Part shown: positions 12,652 to 24,052 of the stretch, one piece after another | Numbering within the stretch: the first letter of the stretch is position 1 | How the letters are laid out: every line of letters begins with the position of its first letter | Source: Lasiodiplodia sp. COLG20 | Taxonomy: Eukaryota; Ascomycota; Dothideomycetes; Botryosphaeriales; Botryosphaeriaceae | Direction: 5' to 3' | NCBI GenBank assembly: GCA_009801085.1 | Contig: VNWV01000001.1 | Location: 4,030,001 to 4,094,000, forward strand | DNA: 64,000 bases | Made by a program: the position numbers and the translations under genes | The notes under the pieces: generated by a model | The model's input: only the letters and a program-made list of their open reading frames with translations | Told to the model about the DNA's origin: nothing | The model's database searches: none

Positions 12652-13174
12652 GTTTGGTCGAGTTCCTCGCTGTCGGATGAGAAAAGCGGGAATGATGAGG
12701 AGAGAACAGCAGGTAAATAGTGAGGGCATCTTATACATGTGCACCGTCGACCAGGCATTTGGTAACGTGGGGGTAGACTTGTACAACAACCGGGTCACGG
12801 GCTACGTCGACATACTGCAGTCAGCATCACAAATACCACCATGAGCTGTATTCTCTCTTCCTCAGGTCCGAATTGGTATTGATGTCCATTCGCACCCCGC
12901 AAAGAACAAGGTTCTCCGCATTCGGTTCCCCATTTTGCGTGGGGTGCAGGTTCTCCACCCCCGCGTTGTTGTTATTTCCGCACCAATGGCGGTTCCATTT
13001 GCTGTCGGACTCACAGCCGACCCCGCTTTGTCCCTCCGCAACCCCCACGCTGTCGGAAAAGAACCCGCAAAGCTTAAGGGCGACCGATGAAGCTTGTATA
13101 AACGGGCAAAGGTGCATTCTGTTTGAGAGTGAGAAACCACCAAACTGCCAAAACATCTCCCAGATCTACCCAGC
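12652..13174. promoter_or_regulatory. Shared divergent promoter (transporter / NRPS-like gene)
   Basis: This 523-bp stretch separates the start codons of two divergently transcribed genes and contains no convincing coding frame. A TATAAA-like motif (TATAAACGGG near 13097) lies about 80 bp upstream of the NRPS-like start. The arrangement suggests joint control. Confidence 0.55.
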
Positions 13175-16100
13175 ATGTCTCAGACAGTCACTGCTACAGT
13201 TGCGGCCCCTCCGGCCATGGGCTTGTCCACTTTCTCCACCATCGACGAGCTCCTCAAAGCCCAAGCCGCACGTCCAGATGATCCCGTCCTCGTAGCATAT
13301 CCTGTCACCGACATTGATGATTTTGAGGAGCACACCGCAAAAGCCCTCGATCGATACACTGAGGCCGCAGCGGCGAAGTACAAGAGCCTCGGTCTGAAGC
13401 CTGTGGTACGTATATCCTCATTTCCAATCAGACGCAGTCGATAACTCCAGCAGGACCCCACGTCCCCCAGCACTCCAGTCGTCGCGCTCCTAGCCCCATC
13501 CAGCTTCGAAGTCATCGTCACCATCCTCGCCGTCAGCCGGCTGGGCTGGGCCCTCCTCTTCCTCTCCCCGCGCCTCGTCCCAGCCGCCCACGCGCGCCTA
13601 CTCCAAATGTGCGACTGCACGACAATGATCGTGGCGCCCGTTTACCACCCCACCATCCCCGCCATCTCCTCCTCCCTCTCTTCCACCAGCCCCTCTCAGC
13701 CCCCTCTGAAGTCCATCCCCCTTATCACGCGCCCCGACTACCGCTCTCCGCCCACCCCCAGCACCCCCCCTCCCTCCCTCATCGCCCTCCAATCCACCAA
13801 AACCGCCTGGATCATCCACTCAAGCGGCAGCACCGGCTTCCCCAAACCCATCCCCCTCTCGCACCGCGCGCTGCTGGCCAACTTCTCCAAAGGCCTCGGC
13901 CTGCGCGCTTTCTGCGCCTCTCCCCTTTTCCACTCGCACGGGCTGATGGAGCTGTTCCGCTGCTTCTACCGCGGCGCGCCCATGTACATGGCGAACCACG
14001 CAAGACCCGTCACGCGGGCGAACCTGGTGCGGGCGATGAGGGTGGCGCGGCCGGGGTTGGTTACTGCGGTGCCGTTTGTGTTGGGGTTGTTGGCGGAGGG
14101 GGAGGATGGAGTTAAGGAGTTGGGGAGGGCGGAGGTGGTGATGTTTGCGGGATCCGCGTGTCCGGATGAGGTTGGGGATAGGTTGGTGCGGGCGGGCGTG
14201 CGGCTGGTGGCGAATTATGGGAGGTGAGTGCTGCTTCTTTTTCTTCTTCTTCTTGTGTTCTCCCCCTAACACCTTCCCGTCGCCTGTCCTCTCGTCTGCC
14301 CTCCCGCTCCCTCCCCCTAACCATATATCAGACTAACCAAACCCTCAACACAGCTCCGAAACAGGCGCCATCATGTCCTCCCTCCGGCCCACCGGCGACA
14401 CCGCCTGGTCCTACCTCCGCATGCCGCCACACATTGCGCCGCACATCCTGATGGACGAAATCTCGCCCGACATCTACGAATGTGTGGCCCTCGAATCGCT
14501 CCCCTCGCGCGGGCCGACCAACTGCGATGATCCGCCTAACTCCTATCGCACTCGTGATCTCTTTACGCGGCATCCCGTGAATCACAACTGGTGGAAGTAC
14601 CTGACACGGCTGGACGACCGCCTGACGCTGGTCAACGGCGAGAAGGTCCTGCCGCTGCCGATCGAGGGGCGCGTGCGGCAGAGCCCGTTGGTCGCCGAGG
14701 CGGTGGTGTTTGGGGCGGGGAGGAGTGTGCCGGGGATGTTAGTCTTTCGAGATGAAGAGGACGCGACGGCAAGGGGGATGGCGGAGGAGGCTTTCGTAGA
14801 GGCCATTTGGGGGGATGTTGAGGAGGCGAATAGCGGCGCGGAGTCGTTTTCGCGGGTGCCGAGGGAGCTGGTTGTGGTGATGCCGCGGGGCACGAGTTGG
14901 CCGCGGACGGATAAGGGGACGGCGGTGAGGCAGCAGGTGTATGAGGTGTTCAAGGATGTTATTGATGAGGCGTATGCGAGGTTTGAGCGCGCGGAGGAGG
15001 GGGAGGGCGAGGGCGAGGCGCTGCTGTCTCTGGGTATACCGGAGCTGGAGGAGTGGTTGTTGGAGCGGTTCCGGGTCGACCTGGGCGTGGGGTTGGAGAG
15101 CGTGGATGCAGACGTCTTCGCTGCGGGAGTTGACAGTCTGCAGACGACGCGCATCTGGAGCCTGATCCGGAAGAAGCTCGACCTGGGCGGCAAGCAGGAG
15201 GCGCTGAGCCAGAACGTCGTGTACGAGAAAGGCACGCTGCGGGCGCTGGCGAAGCACTTGTACGGCCTACGAACGGGCGAAGACATCGGCCAGAGCGACG
15301 AGGAAGAGCTGCTGGCCATGCAGGATCTCGTCGAGGAGTACTCCTCCTTCCGCCCACACGTCCCCGGCACCGCACCAGCGCCCGCCGGCGAAGTCGTCGT
15401 AAGTCCCGCCAACCATACCCTCTCTCCCCCCTTTCCGCCACCCAGCCAGCTAACACCCACCCCCCTCCCAGCTCCTCACCGGTGCAACCGGCGGCCTAGG
15501 CGCGCACCTCCTGCGCACGCTCCTCTCGCGCCCGGACGTCCAGCACATCTACGCCCTCGCCCGCGCCTCCGACGCCGCCACCGCGCAGTCCCGCATCCTT
15601 GCCTCCCTCGCCTCGCGCGGCATCCCGCTTGATCCCTCTCCCTTGATGAAACTCACAGCCGTCCCATCCACCGACCTCAGCCTGCCCCGCCTCGGCCTCC
15701 CCGCAGCCGTCCTCGAGACGCTCAGAGACAGCCTCACGTGCGTCATCCACGCCGCCTGGCCGGTCAACTTCACGCTGCCCGTGCGCGCCTTCCGTCCGCA
15801 CGTCGCGGGGCTGCACGGTCTCCTCCAGCTCTGCCTCGACGTGCGGACGACGAAACCTGCGGCGCTGTATTTTGCCAGCAGCGTCTCGGCGGTGGGGGGG
15901 ATGGCGAGCCTGGCGGCCGCAACGCATGCCGGTCAGGCGGATGTGACGGTGGTGGTGCCCGAGGCCGTCCCGCAGCCGCTCGCCGCGGCGCAGAAAATGG
16001 GGTATGGCCGGAGTAAGTTGGTGGCTGAGAAGGTGGTTGAAGCGGCGGCGGCGGGGGAGGGGTTGCGGGCGCGGGTGTTGCGGATTGGGCAGTTGGTGGG

Positions 16101-16710
16101 CGATTTGTATGGTGTTGGAGACTGGAATACGACAGAGGCGATTCCGCTGCTCGTCAGGGGCGTGTGGAGTACCGGTGTGCTGCCGGCGTTGGATGAGGTG
16201 AGTTGTTTTTCCTGTTTGGTGTGGTGGGGTGGTTGCGAGTTGCTGACTGTAATGCAGAGTCCGTCGTGGCTGCCGATTGACGTGGCGGCGGCGGCGATTT
16301 TGGATATCGCGTTGCCGCAGGAGCAGGAGAGTGGGAGGGTTGAGGGGCAGGGTGGGGGTGGGGTGGTGTACCACATCCTCAACCCGCAGCACTTTCACTG
16401 GACGCGGGACTTCGTTCCTGCGTTGCGGAGAACGGGGCTTCTGCCGGAGTTTGAAGTGGTGTCGCCGGAGGAATGGCTGGCGAAGTTGCGGGACAGTGAT
16501 CCGGATGTGGAGAAGAACCCGAGCCGGAAGCTGCTGGAGTTCTGGGAGGGGAAGTACGGGCAGCGAGCGGGAGGGAAGAAGATGCTGAGGCACGAGACGA
16601 AGACCACGCTCGCGCAGGCGCCACGTCTGGGGGATGTGCCGCTGGCGGATGTCTTGAAGAATGGCGATTGGTTGGAGCGAGTTGTGCGGAGGTGGATCAG
16701 TTCGTGGTAG
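13175..16710 (+). CDS. NRPS-like adenylate-forming reductase (A-T-R)
   Basis: Model join(13175..13405,13454..14223,14354..15398,15472..16197,16258..16710), 1074 aa, four introns. Domain order: adenylation (about 20-540) with the AMP/phosphate loop HSSGSTGFPK at 199-208 and the A10 motif PRTDKGT (Lys521); thiolation domain with GVDSL, phosphopantetheine serine at about 595; thioester reductase from about 683 with NADPH loop LLTGATGGLG and catalytic YGRSK (Tyr860, Lys864). No condensation domain. Such enzymes activate a carboxylic acid as adenylate, load it on the carrier and release it as aldehyde or alcohol with NADPH. The acid used cannot be read from the sequence. It shares a promoter with an MFS transporter, and a C2H2 regulator lies directly downstream in convergent orientation. 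Intron 2 (130 nt) is unusually pyrimidine-rich. Confidence 0.93.
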
Positions 16711-16738
16711 ATGACTTGAACTCCTGCGGCGCAGGAAT

Positions 16739-19156
16739 TTAAATGATTGCGGCCATTATCTCTTCAAAAACCGTCGCCAGTGCCGGTCCAACAGGCCATG
16801 CCGATCTTCTCTTGCACAACTCAACTGTCAGCAAGAGGAGAGAGCGCTCGTGATACCCCCAGTCCTTCTCTTGTGAGTCTTGGTCTGTATCGGGCTCGTA
16901 GTCCGGCACCAGCAGCCGTATGTACCTTGCAACAGCCTCTGTCACAGCCCGCAACGTCACTCCAGCTGGATCAAAGGCCATGCTGCCGTTGCTGCTCCTC
17001 TGCCGCACGTGCTCAACGACATGCCTCACCGTCTTCCAGATGGTAATGAGCAGCCTGATCATCACCACAGTCACCCACGGCCCCTCATCACAAACCTCAT
17101 CCGCACCCCCTACAACAACCTGCTCCAACGCCGGCATCAGCTCAGCCAGCAAACTCAAGCTCCCCGCAACATTCACCTCCGACGACGACGACGTCACCGC
17201 TCCGCCCCCAGCGTCCTGCTGCTGCTGCTGCTGCATGGTCGACCGCCTGCTGGCGAAATAACTGCCCAGCGTCAAATGCGCGCTCGTCGCCAGCCCGGCC
17301 GCCACGCCATTATCCACAATCCCCCCGATCAACAGGTCGTCCGGCGCGCACAGCCCGGCCCTGGCCGACGCCAGCACCAGGTCAACCGCACGCCAGATCT
17401 GGCTGCCTCCTGCACCGCCGCCACCGCCATCCCCATCTCCCGCCGCACCCCCCTTCCCCTTCGCCGCCGCCTCCCCCACCGCCCTCAGCCCCGCAACAAC
17501 ATGCTTATTCTGCGCCTGCGTCAGGATGTGGAACAGCGACGGATCTGACAAACTCGGCGGCATCATATAATAGCACCGCGTGAAGTCGCGCACCAACCCC
17601 TCCACATTCGCCGCCACGCACAGCGCCGCGAACGGCGCCGCCGCCAGCGCAGCCACCAGGTGCGGACACGCACTCCCCGACAAAAGCGACTGCGTGGCCA
17701 GCGCGAGCGTGCGCGTCGCGGCAGTCGGGCTGGAGAACGCGTATTTGGCGCTGCCCGAGGGCGACAGCGAGACGGCGGCGCCGCTGGAGGAGGGGGTGCA
17801 GGCGTATAGCGCGGCGAGCCAGGCGGACGCGTCGTTGGCTTCCCAGAGGGAGTCGGCGTGCGGCAGTTCCCACCCGAGTTCGATGGGGGAGAGGAGGGGG
17901 CGCATGTTGCAGGCGGAGGCGAAGGCTTGGGTGTCGAGGTAGAGGAGGGCGTAGAGGGAGAGCTTGAGGGATTCGGAGGTGACGAACGCGGTCCATTTGG
18001 AGTGCAGGAGGGTGGGCGCGCTGGTGTCGAGGGAGGGGGAGAGGTCGGTGGACCAGGTGGGGTCGGAGGGCGCGGTGAGGGTTTGGTGGAAGAGTTCGAG
18101 GTCGCGGAGGGACTGTGGTGGGTGGAGGGGTTAGAGGGGTGGGGACGGGGAGGGGGAGGGGAAGGCGGGGGCGTACGTCGATGATGGTGCGGAAGAGGGA
18201 GCGCGCTTTTTGGAATCTGGACCCGCTGTCGCGGTAGATGCCGTAGAGGATGAGGAGGACGAAGGATTTGATTACACTGCTTTCGCGCACTTCCTTGGGG
18301 TCTTTGGATACCTGTCGGCATTTAGTATCGGGGTCAGGACTGAAGCTCTACGAGGGCGGCTGAAGCAAACATCCGGCGGAGACTGTGGGTTCAAGAACTT
18401 CACAAGTTTGTTCGGATGTCCGCTTCAAGTCCCTCGTAGATGCATTTCTTTTGAATTATGGCGCTGAAGGGGCAGAGCGTACCAGAGACTTCAAGTCTTT
18501 TCTACTTCGCTCCCATTGCTCATCGGCCTCTTTGAGAATAGGCTGACGCTCCGGTAAAGGCAGGGCGGAAGCCGTATAGAGACTCCCAATGGCAACAACG
18601 ACTCTCAGCAGGCTGACTGCAACTGTGCTCAAGGAGAAGGTCGGCCTGTGTAGAATTGGGAACGAGCGATGAAAGTGAGCAAAGTATGAATTGACCCTTT
18701 GTGTGACAACCTCCTCGGGCATCCTATAAAATGTTTAGCGAAATGGATCGGCCACGCGTGACGAGGTGCCATACCCGAGCGATGCTGTATTTTCACTGTT
18801 TCCGTCTTCAGAGTGATCAGGCACGGGCGAGCTGGGTGCAGGGATGGTTCGAGTGACACTGCGTGCTGATCCAGGTTCGGGACTCAGTCGCCTGGAGCGG
18901 GAGTACGAAACATGGCCATTGCACCGCTCAGCGTGGCGCTTACAAACGTCTCTGGAAACGTATGAGAAGACATTCCCTGTGTGCGTGCATGCGGGCATGG
19001 TACCTGCGATGAAACCGTGTATGGCACTTTGTGCATTCAAACTTATGACGTGATCCGCCTCCATGTCCTGGAATGGTTTAGTATCCTGGTAGATCACCAT
19101 GTATTGGTTGAACATACTGGAGGTTCTATGTCGTTGTAGGTTCTCCTATGAGTCAT
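16739..19156 (-). CDS. C2H2-type/fungal-trans-domain transcription factor
   Basis: Model complement(join(16739..18112,18177..18311,18483..18723,18775..18951,19004..19041,19118..19156)), 667 aa. Two tiny first exons (39 and 38 nt) are needed to build the zinc finger FECTKCHTRFHRRDVCKRH, with Cys16, Cys19, His32 and Cys36 (C2HC variant). The first intron ends in the less common TAAG, so that junction is the least certain. A Ser/Pro-rich linker follows, then the fungal-specific regulatory domain (SYFAHFHRSFPILHRPTF from about residue 95) running to the C-terminus. Oddities: a CAG-repeat-encoded Gln run, Gly/Ala-rich low-complexity segments, and a 171-nt intron carrying an inverted repeat. Nuclear regulator; by position the likely controller of the adjacent NRPS-like/transporter pair. 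Its stop lies 28 bp from the stop of the converging reductase gene. Confidence 0.85.
17216..17235. repeat. CTG/CAG trinucleotide repeat in coding sequence
   Basis: Six or so uninterrupted CTG units on the plus strand read as a Gln run on the minus-strand transcription factor, followed by an acidic/Gly-rich segment. Likely length-variable between strains. Confidence 0.8.
18348..18439. repeat. Inverted repeat inside an intron of the C2H2 regulator
   Basis: The left arm (18348-18376, starting CTACGAGGG and containing GAAGC and ACATCCG) is matched by the reverse complement of the right arm (18413-18439, ending CCCTCGTAG). The arms match over most of about 27 positions with a few mismatches and a 36-nt loop. 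It lies wholly inside the 171-nt intron 18312-18482, which is much longer than the other introns of the gene. Confidence 0.75.
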
Positions 19157-19790
19157 GACGTAAGCAGCGAGTTCATCTCATGGGTAGCTGCTATCTCACA
19201 CTCCGCGTAAACTCCTGCGAGCACACGTTGCATCTGAATGGCCGCGGAGCGCTCATTGTCACGCATGATCGATGCACTCTGATGTTTGTGGATATTTATG
19301 GAGTGGCAGGGAAATTGTGCGGGGTAGATAAGATACCGGTTCAGATCGCGAGGTTCCGATGCTGCCGATCGAGTGGGACGCCGGGTATTTGCGGCGTGCG
19401 GGGGTTTTAATTGGCTGATGTTGCCCTCTTCCCGAAGGCGACTCGCTTTTACACCATTCGCCAATGATGACTCCTGGAATGTCTCTGGCAAGCGATGTTG
19501 ATATTCAAACAGTAAGTTTCCACGTTGTCTCCACCATCAACGCGGACCACCCTCCCGATAAACCACTTCCATCTCACAGATTTCTCAGAGCATACTACAG
19601 CTTCAATCCTTAAATTGTTCTTTCATACATAAACATACTCTTAGATAGAATCAGTCGTAAATGCTGACAGCAGCGTCATATGCATTGCGAATTTCATTCT
19701 CGTAGATAGCTGTTGGCCAGTCTTCTATCACACGAGACCCTTTATTTCCGTTCTATGTTCAAACGTTCGGACCAGCAACCTCCACTCCGC
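19157..19790. other. Intergenic region, no gene seen
   Basis: Upstream region of the C2H2 regulator and downstream of the MYND pseudogene remnant. No protein-like frame, RNA gene or repeat was recognised. Confidence 0.45.
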
Positions 19791-20410
19791 TTAGTCGAAA
19801 GTGAGAGGCACATGACCCTCTAATTCCCGTAGCTGAGGGGAAAAATCGACCATGTGACGGAATTCGTTGAGGCCAAGGTCACGACAGTTGTTGGGTTCGA
19901 TGCAGGTTCTCGGCACACCAAGCCCTTGCAAACCATATGCAAGGAGAGGGCCCCGCCAATCGTTGGGTTCGCTACACCGGGGGCACCGCGACTAAACAGT
20001 CAGATTTTGCGGTGAGCCATCGATGAGAAACACATCCCAATAATTGATGCGGATGGCTTCGGCAAGTGAGCGTTTCAACACGCTGTTGGACTGGATCTGG
20101 CTCACTCCCAGAGATGCATTCAGGCAGGGCTTGCTGTTTGCACGCTGTCACCGTCCCATGTCCTCATCGCCGCTCCACGGGCAGTTAGTTTGGAGGAACT
20201 AGGGCGTACGTATTCGGGGTACGAGAGGTCGAATTCTCTATACTCCCTACATATAATCTTGTGGACGGGTGAAACTGCCTTCTTGCGAGCCTTCGAGCAG
20301 TACCAACTGCAGTTGCAGCGCTAGCATTTGCTAGTTGCAGTTTTGCTGCATGATGAGCACAGCGGGTTGGCGGTCGCTGTTATGGGGTTTTGAGGAGGAT
20401 TTGGAGCGGA
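19791..20410 (-). pseudogene. Broken MYND-type zinc-finger protein gene
   Basis: Reading leftward on the minus strand, one frame shows a MYND-like finger: Cys-x2-Cys, then Cys-x-Cys and WYCSK, then a His-x3-Cys end, with a TAG (20321-20323) inside the finger where a sense codon is expected. That frame stops at 20120-20122. A second frame then opens (after a TGA at 20148-20150) and encodes a C-terminus (GVSQIQSN, INYWDVFLIDG, DWRGPLLAYGLQGLG, ending HVPLTFD at 19791), broken once by TAG at 19992-19994. So there are two in-frame TAGs and one frame change between 20123 and 20147. Both TAGs could come from CAG by C-to-T change. Protein-like composition over about 200 codons supports a decayed gene rather than chance. 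The intact function (MYND proteins bind partner proteins) is lost unless unseen splicing rescues it. Confidence 0.7.
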
Positions 20411-21439
20411 ATGAGGGTGAGTGAGGCAGTAGAAAAGCAGATATATACTCTAGCTATAGTCTCATACGTGCCGGTGAGCTCGACACGCCTTGGATCACCT
20501 GTGTGGCAGTAAGTGAGGTATGTGAAGTCATCGATCGACCTGAGGAGAAACTCAAAAGTCTTCCCTGGGTCGAGCACCTTTTCGTGGTTCGTCAACGGGC
20601 TTGTAATTGAGTGCAACTGTGCCAGGCACTGCGCAGGCTGTAATTCACAGCCGCGTCCAGGAAATGCCTAGATTTATGAAACGCTAGAAAGCAGGCGATG
20701 GTTTGCAATACGACCTGCCTTCTTCTCCCAGTCACCACGAGGGTCCAAACTCTCGCACACCCTCAGAAAGAGGGTCCAGCTCGCTCTGCTGTGCATAGCG
20801 CATCAGAAATGTTGACATTTTCTGAGTCACTATTCATTGCCACCTCATGAAGTGCGTGCACGAACTATTAATAGATGCCATGCGAGCCTGTGTGCCTACA
20901 CGGTGCAAGGTGCTCTTTCTTGGCGGGAAGTAAGGGTTGATCAGTCTCGCTTAAGCCGAATTATATCGTCCTTGGTATGCCTTGCTTCCCACAGCGCCGG
21001 TTACTTTAAGTTTAAAATACTCATTTGACGACCTCAAACGCGCACTCCCTAAATCAGGAAAGAGCAATGTCATGATGGTCTCTATTGTTCTAAGATTTCC
21101 TAGTCGATTGAATGTTTTCCCTTGCGGACGGGTCACACAAGCCAGTGGCAAAATCCTTGCATTTTGTGATTGAGTCGTCACTGATAAGTCATACCCTATG
21201 CAGTGATACATTTCCAAGACTTGGGGCGCGCATGCAACGTTCCACTCTTCCACTCAACAAAAAAAAAATTTCCAAGTGGTGTGATGCAGAGTGAATTGCA
21301 GGCTGTATCTTCAGCGCAGTCCTTTCAAAAACCTTGAGCACATTTCCCTTTTTTCCCTTTTACCTTTCTGCGAGGACATTGAAAAGCTGAACTCCGCTGG
21401 ATTTTGCGACGCAAAGAGCATTACTCGACTACGTCCGAC
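20411..21439. other. Intergenic region, no firm gene
   Basis: A minus-strand open stretch (about 20380-20616) has protein-like composition but no ATG and no recognised motif; it may belong to the decayed MYND gene or be chance. The rest shows nothing I can identify and includes the promoter of the BTB gene. Confidence 0.4.
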
Positions 21440-22362
21440 ATGCCTCCCGAAGACTTTTCGGAATCCATGAGGGATGGAATGAGAAAGTAAGCATTATCTC
21501 AACCATATAAACTGCAATCAAATAACACAAGATTCTAGGTGCTTCCATACGGGCGAATATTCTGATCTTACCGTGCAGCTCAAGAATGGCGATACGTACA
21601 AAACACACAAGCTCGTGCTTTGCAGCCAAAGCCATGTGTTCAAGAATGCATGCAATCCAGAATACAATTTCAAGGTAGAGTCATCTTGCACATAATTCTT
21701 CCTTCTTCCCAAATCCTGCTCGCCAGCGATACCATCGCAGGCACTTGAATATGCATGACTGATGAGTTCTAAACAATCAGGAAGCGAACGACAGCGTTAT
21801 TCGGCTTGAGGATGACGCTCCAGAAATTGTCAAAGCCTTGCTCGAGTTTCTCTACGACTTCGATTATACCGTCCCAGAGAGTGCAGACATGCTCTTCCAC
21901 GTCCAGATTTACGCGATCGGCAACATATACGGTGTGAATGGCATCAAGAATCTTGCGGAGAGTCGATTCAAAAAGCTTGCTTGGACATCTTGGGGGTGCC
22001 CAACATTTCCAGACGCTATTCACGCAATCTACAATACCACGCCGGAGACAGATCGCGGTCTTAGAGACGTTGCAGTCGAGATTGCAGCTGCTCAAATCGA
22101 GGAGCTCCTCGAAAAGGATGGCTATCGTACGATGATGGATGAGGTGGGGTCTTTTGGCAAAGACCTTGCACGGGCTCTCTTTCGACGCTCATCTGATATA
22201 GAAGAACTGAAGGCTCTCACTGATCGTTATGGTGAGTATCGATGTCCAGGAGGATGTGGACATACGATAGAGATGGTGTTGCCAGCAACTTCCACAACTT
22301 TGTACTGCATGTGGTGTCACTACGGCTACAGTCAGTATGACTGGAACAGCAACAAAATATGA
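21440..22362 (+). CDS. BTB/POZ-domain protein
   Basis: Model join(21440..21486,21539..21674,21781..22362), 254 aa, with introns of 52 and 106 nt and in-frame junctions. The BTB fold spans about residues 15-125: GEYSDLTVQL, THKLVLCSQSHVFKNAC, then EIVKALLEFLYDFDY, the classic strand-helix pattern. BTB domains mediate dimerisation or adaptor binding (often to Cul3 E3 ligases); many fungal members consist of this domain alone. The C-terminus adds a four-cysteine pattern (CPGGC and CMWC, 23 residues apart between inner cysteines) that could bind zinc, which is not typical of the small fungal BTB proteins. No signal peptide. Function unknown. Confidence 0.9.
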
Positions 22363-22754
22363 TTTGAGTTTCTAAGCCCATGGAACGTCTTTGCAACCGC
22401 GAGAATATATCTCGCAATCTATATCCGTGTCTCTTCTATTACCGTTGCAATAGTGATAGAGGTGCTCGCTTGTGGCTACTAAAACGCGTTCAGCTGGAAA
22501 ATACTGCTGTAACAATTAGCTTTTGTAATGGATTCATGTATTTTCTGACTATATGAGAGAGCTCGGGACCATTTTTGCAATCGATTTAGCTTCCAGTCAA
22601 CATTAAGCTACGTCTGCGATCTGGATTGGCTAGTAAATAATACAGCATGTAGGAGGGTTATAGCTTCATCCCGAGCCATGAAATCCAACTTTCCAAAGTC
22701 TACATTTCTTACTGGGTATGAATCAACCCCAGTAATTAATGAGAGATTCTCCTT
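22363..22754. other. Intergenic region between convergent genes
   Basis: 392 bp separate the end of the BTB gene from the end of the leftward dehydrogenase gene. Only AT-rich untranslated-type sequence is seen. Confidence 0.5.
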
Positions 22755-23909
22755 CTAAGGGTCCTTTCTGCTGTTCTCTGACCAGAATGGAAGCCCAGCT
22801 TGGGTGCGCAGGCTGCCGTAAACAGAACTGCTATCAATCATCTCTCCTGCATACGCGCGTGCGAGCTTCAGGTGGGCAAGTGCCGTGTCCATCGTGGGTA
22901 TGCGCATGTCGTTGCTCTGGGCAATGGACAACGCATGCCTCGCATCCTTGGCCGCGAGCGATGCGGCAAAGCCAGGTTGAGTACCATGTGGCGGTGCCCA
23001 CGCGCCGGAGGTCATTCTTCATTCCTTGTCAGTATATGTCCCTGAGACGTAATTGCTGGTGTGCACTGACCGATGCGAGTAGCTTTCAAGGACAGGTCCG
23101 AACATGTTTCCGATGAACTCTTCCATCTGAGTGCAGCCAATTCCCGTGACCTCCGCAAAGACCTGGGCTTCGGCGATGACTTCCATGAAGCTGATCACGA
23201 GAATATTTCTTGACAAGGTCAGCGCATGGAGTACGTGGATTTGGACTGTATCTTACCCAGAGATCTTGAGCAAGCTCGACTTCCGCACATCCTCGCCCAT
23301 TTCGATGATGCTTCGGCCCATTACATTGAGCACCAACGGTTTTACTGCGGCGAGGGCCGCCGAGGGGCCAGCCATGGCGAAGATCAATTTGCCGGCTGCC
23401 GCCATCGGACTAGCGCCGAAAACGGGCGAAGAGATGAATGTGGCACCCTTCGCCGACAAGGTTTCGAAAACGGAAGCTGCGGTATCAGGATGCACGGTCG
23501 ACGTGTCCACAAAGATCTTGCCATTGATCGAGCCACATGACTCAGTGGCAATGGAGGTCAAGTCCTTCAAAACTTGGTCATTCGAGATCTGGGGAGCATT
23601 AGTAAAACACAGCGGTGTGAAAGCTGTAATCTTACCATGGTGAAGACAATATCCGATGCCTTCACAACGCTTGCGTAGTCCTGTTCCGGCAATGCGCCGG
23701 CTGCCTCCAACGGCTTTCCCTTTTCGAGAGTGCGGTTTGAGTACCTGAGGGCCGGAGCGCCGACCGTCTTCAGATGCCGTGCCAGGTTCAGGGCCATGCC
23801 AAGGCCCATGGAGCCCAGGCCATACTGTCCCAAGTCAGCAATCTACACCAGTTGCCATCGCTTTTGCGGAAATCCTTACCCAGCCGATTCTTGCTTCTTG
23901 GATAGCCAT
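22755..23909 (-). CDS. 3-hydroxyisobutyrate dehydrogenase-like oxidoreductase
   Basis: Model complement(join(22755..23016,23071..23208,23257..23588,23636..23824,23880..23909)), 316 aa, four introns of 47-55 nt. The N-terminal Rossmann fold has IGWYGLGSMGLGMA (dinucleotide-binding GxGxxG). Then follow VDTSTVHPDT, the substrate loop SPVFGASPMAAAGKL and KISGN, where Lys181 and Asn185 fit the catalytic Lys-x3-Asn of the beta-hydroxyacid dehydrogenase family. Members oxidise beta-hydroxyacids or reduce semialdehydes with NAD(P). The last intron has a GTCAGT donor and a perfect ACTGAC branch. The gene is the left edge of a five-gene group; its upstream region carries a CTCCAC/GTGGAG palindrome and two tandem half-sites. 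A role in the last, semialdehyde/hydroxyacid step of a catabolic path is inference. Confidence 0.9.
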
Positions 23910-24052
23910 ACCGAATCAGTCAGCCGATGTTATGTGATGAGGACTCGAAAAACCACCCTTGGAAAAAATTCCTTAAATGCAGTACCGGATGTCCTGTCCT
24001 GGCAGTTGGAGGCTCGGCTCCTCGGGTGGCTTGTCCGAGGCCCTGAGTGGCG

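Noticed and set aside
20380..20616. 78-codon minus-strand frame next to the MYND remnant
   Set aside because: No ATG and no motif; may be part of the decayed gene but cannot be shown.
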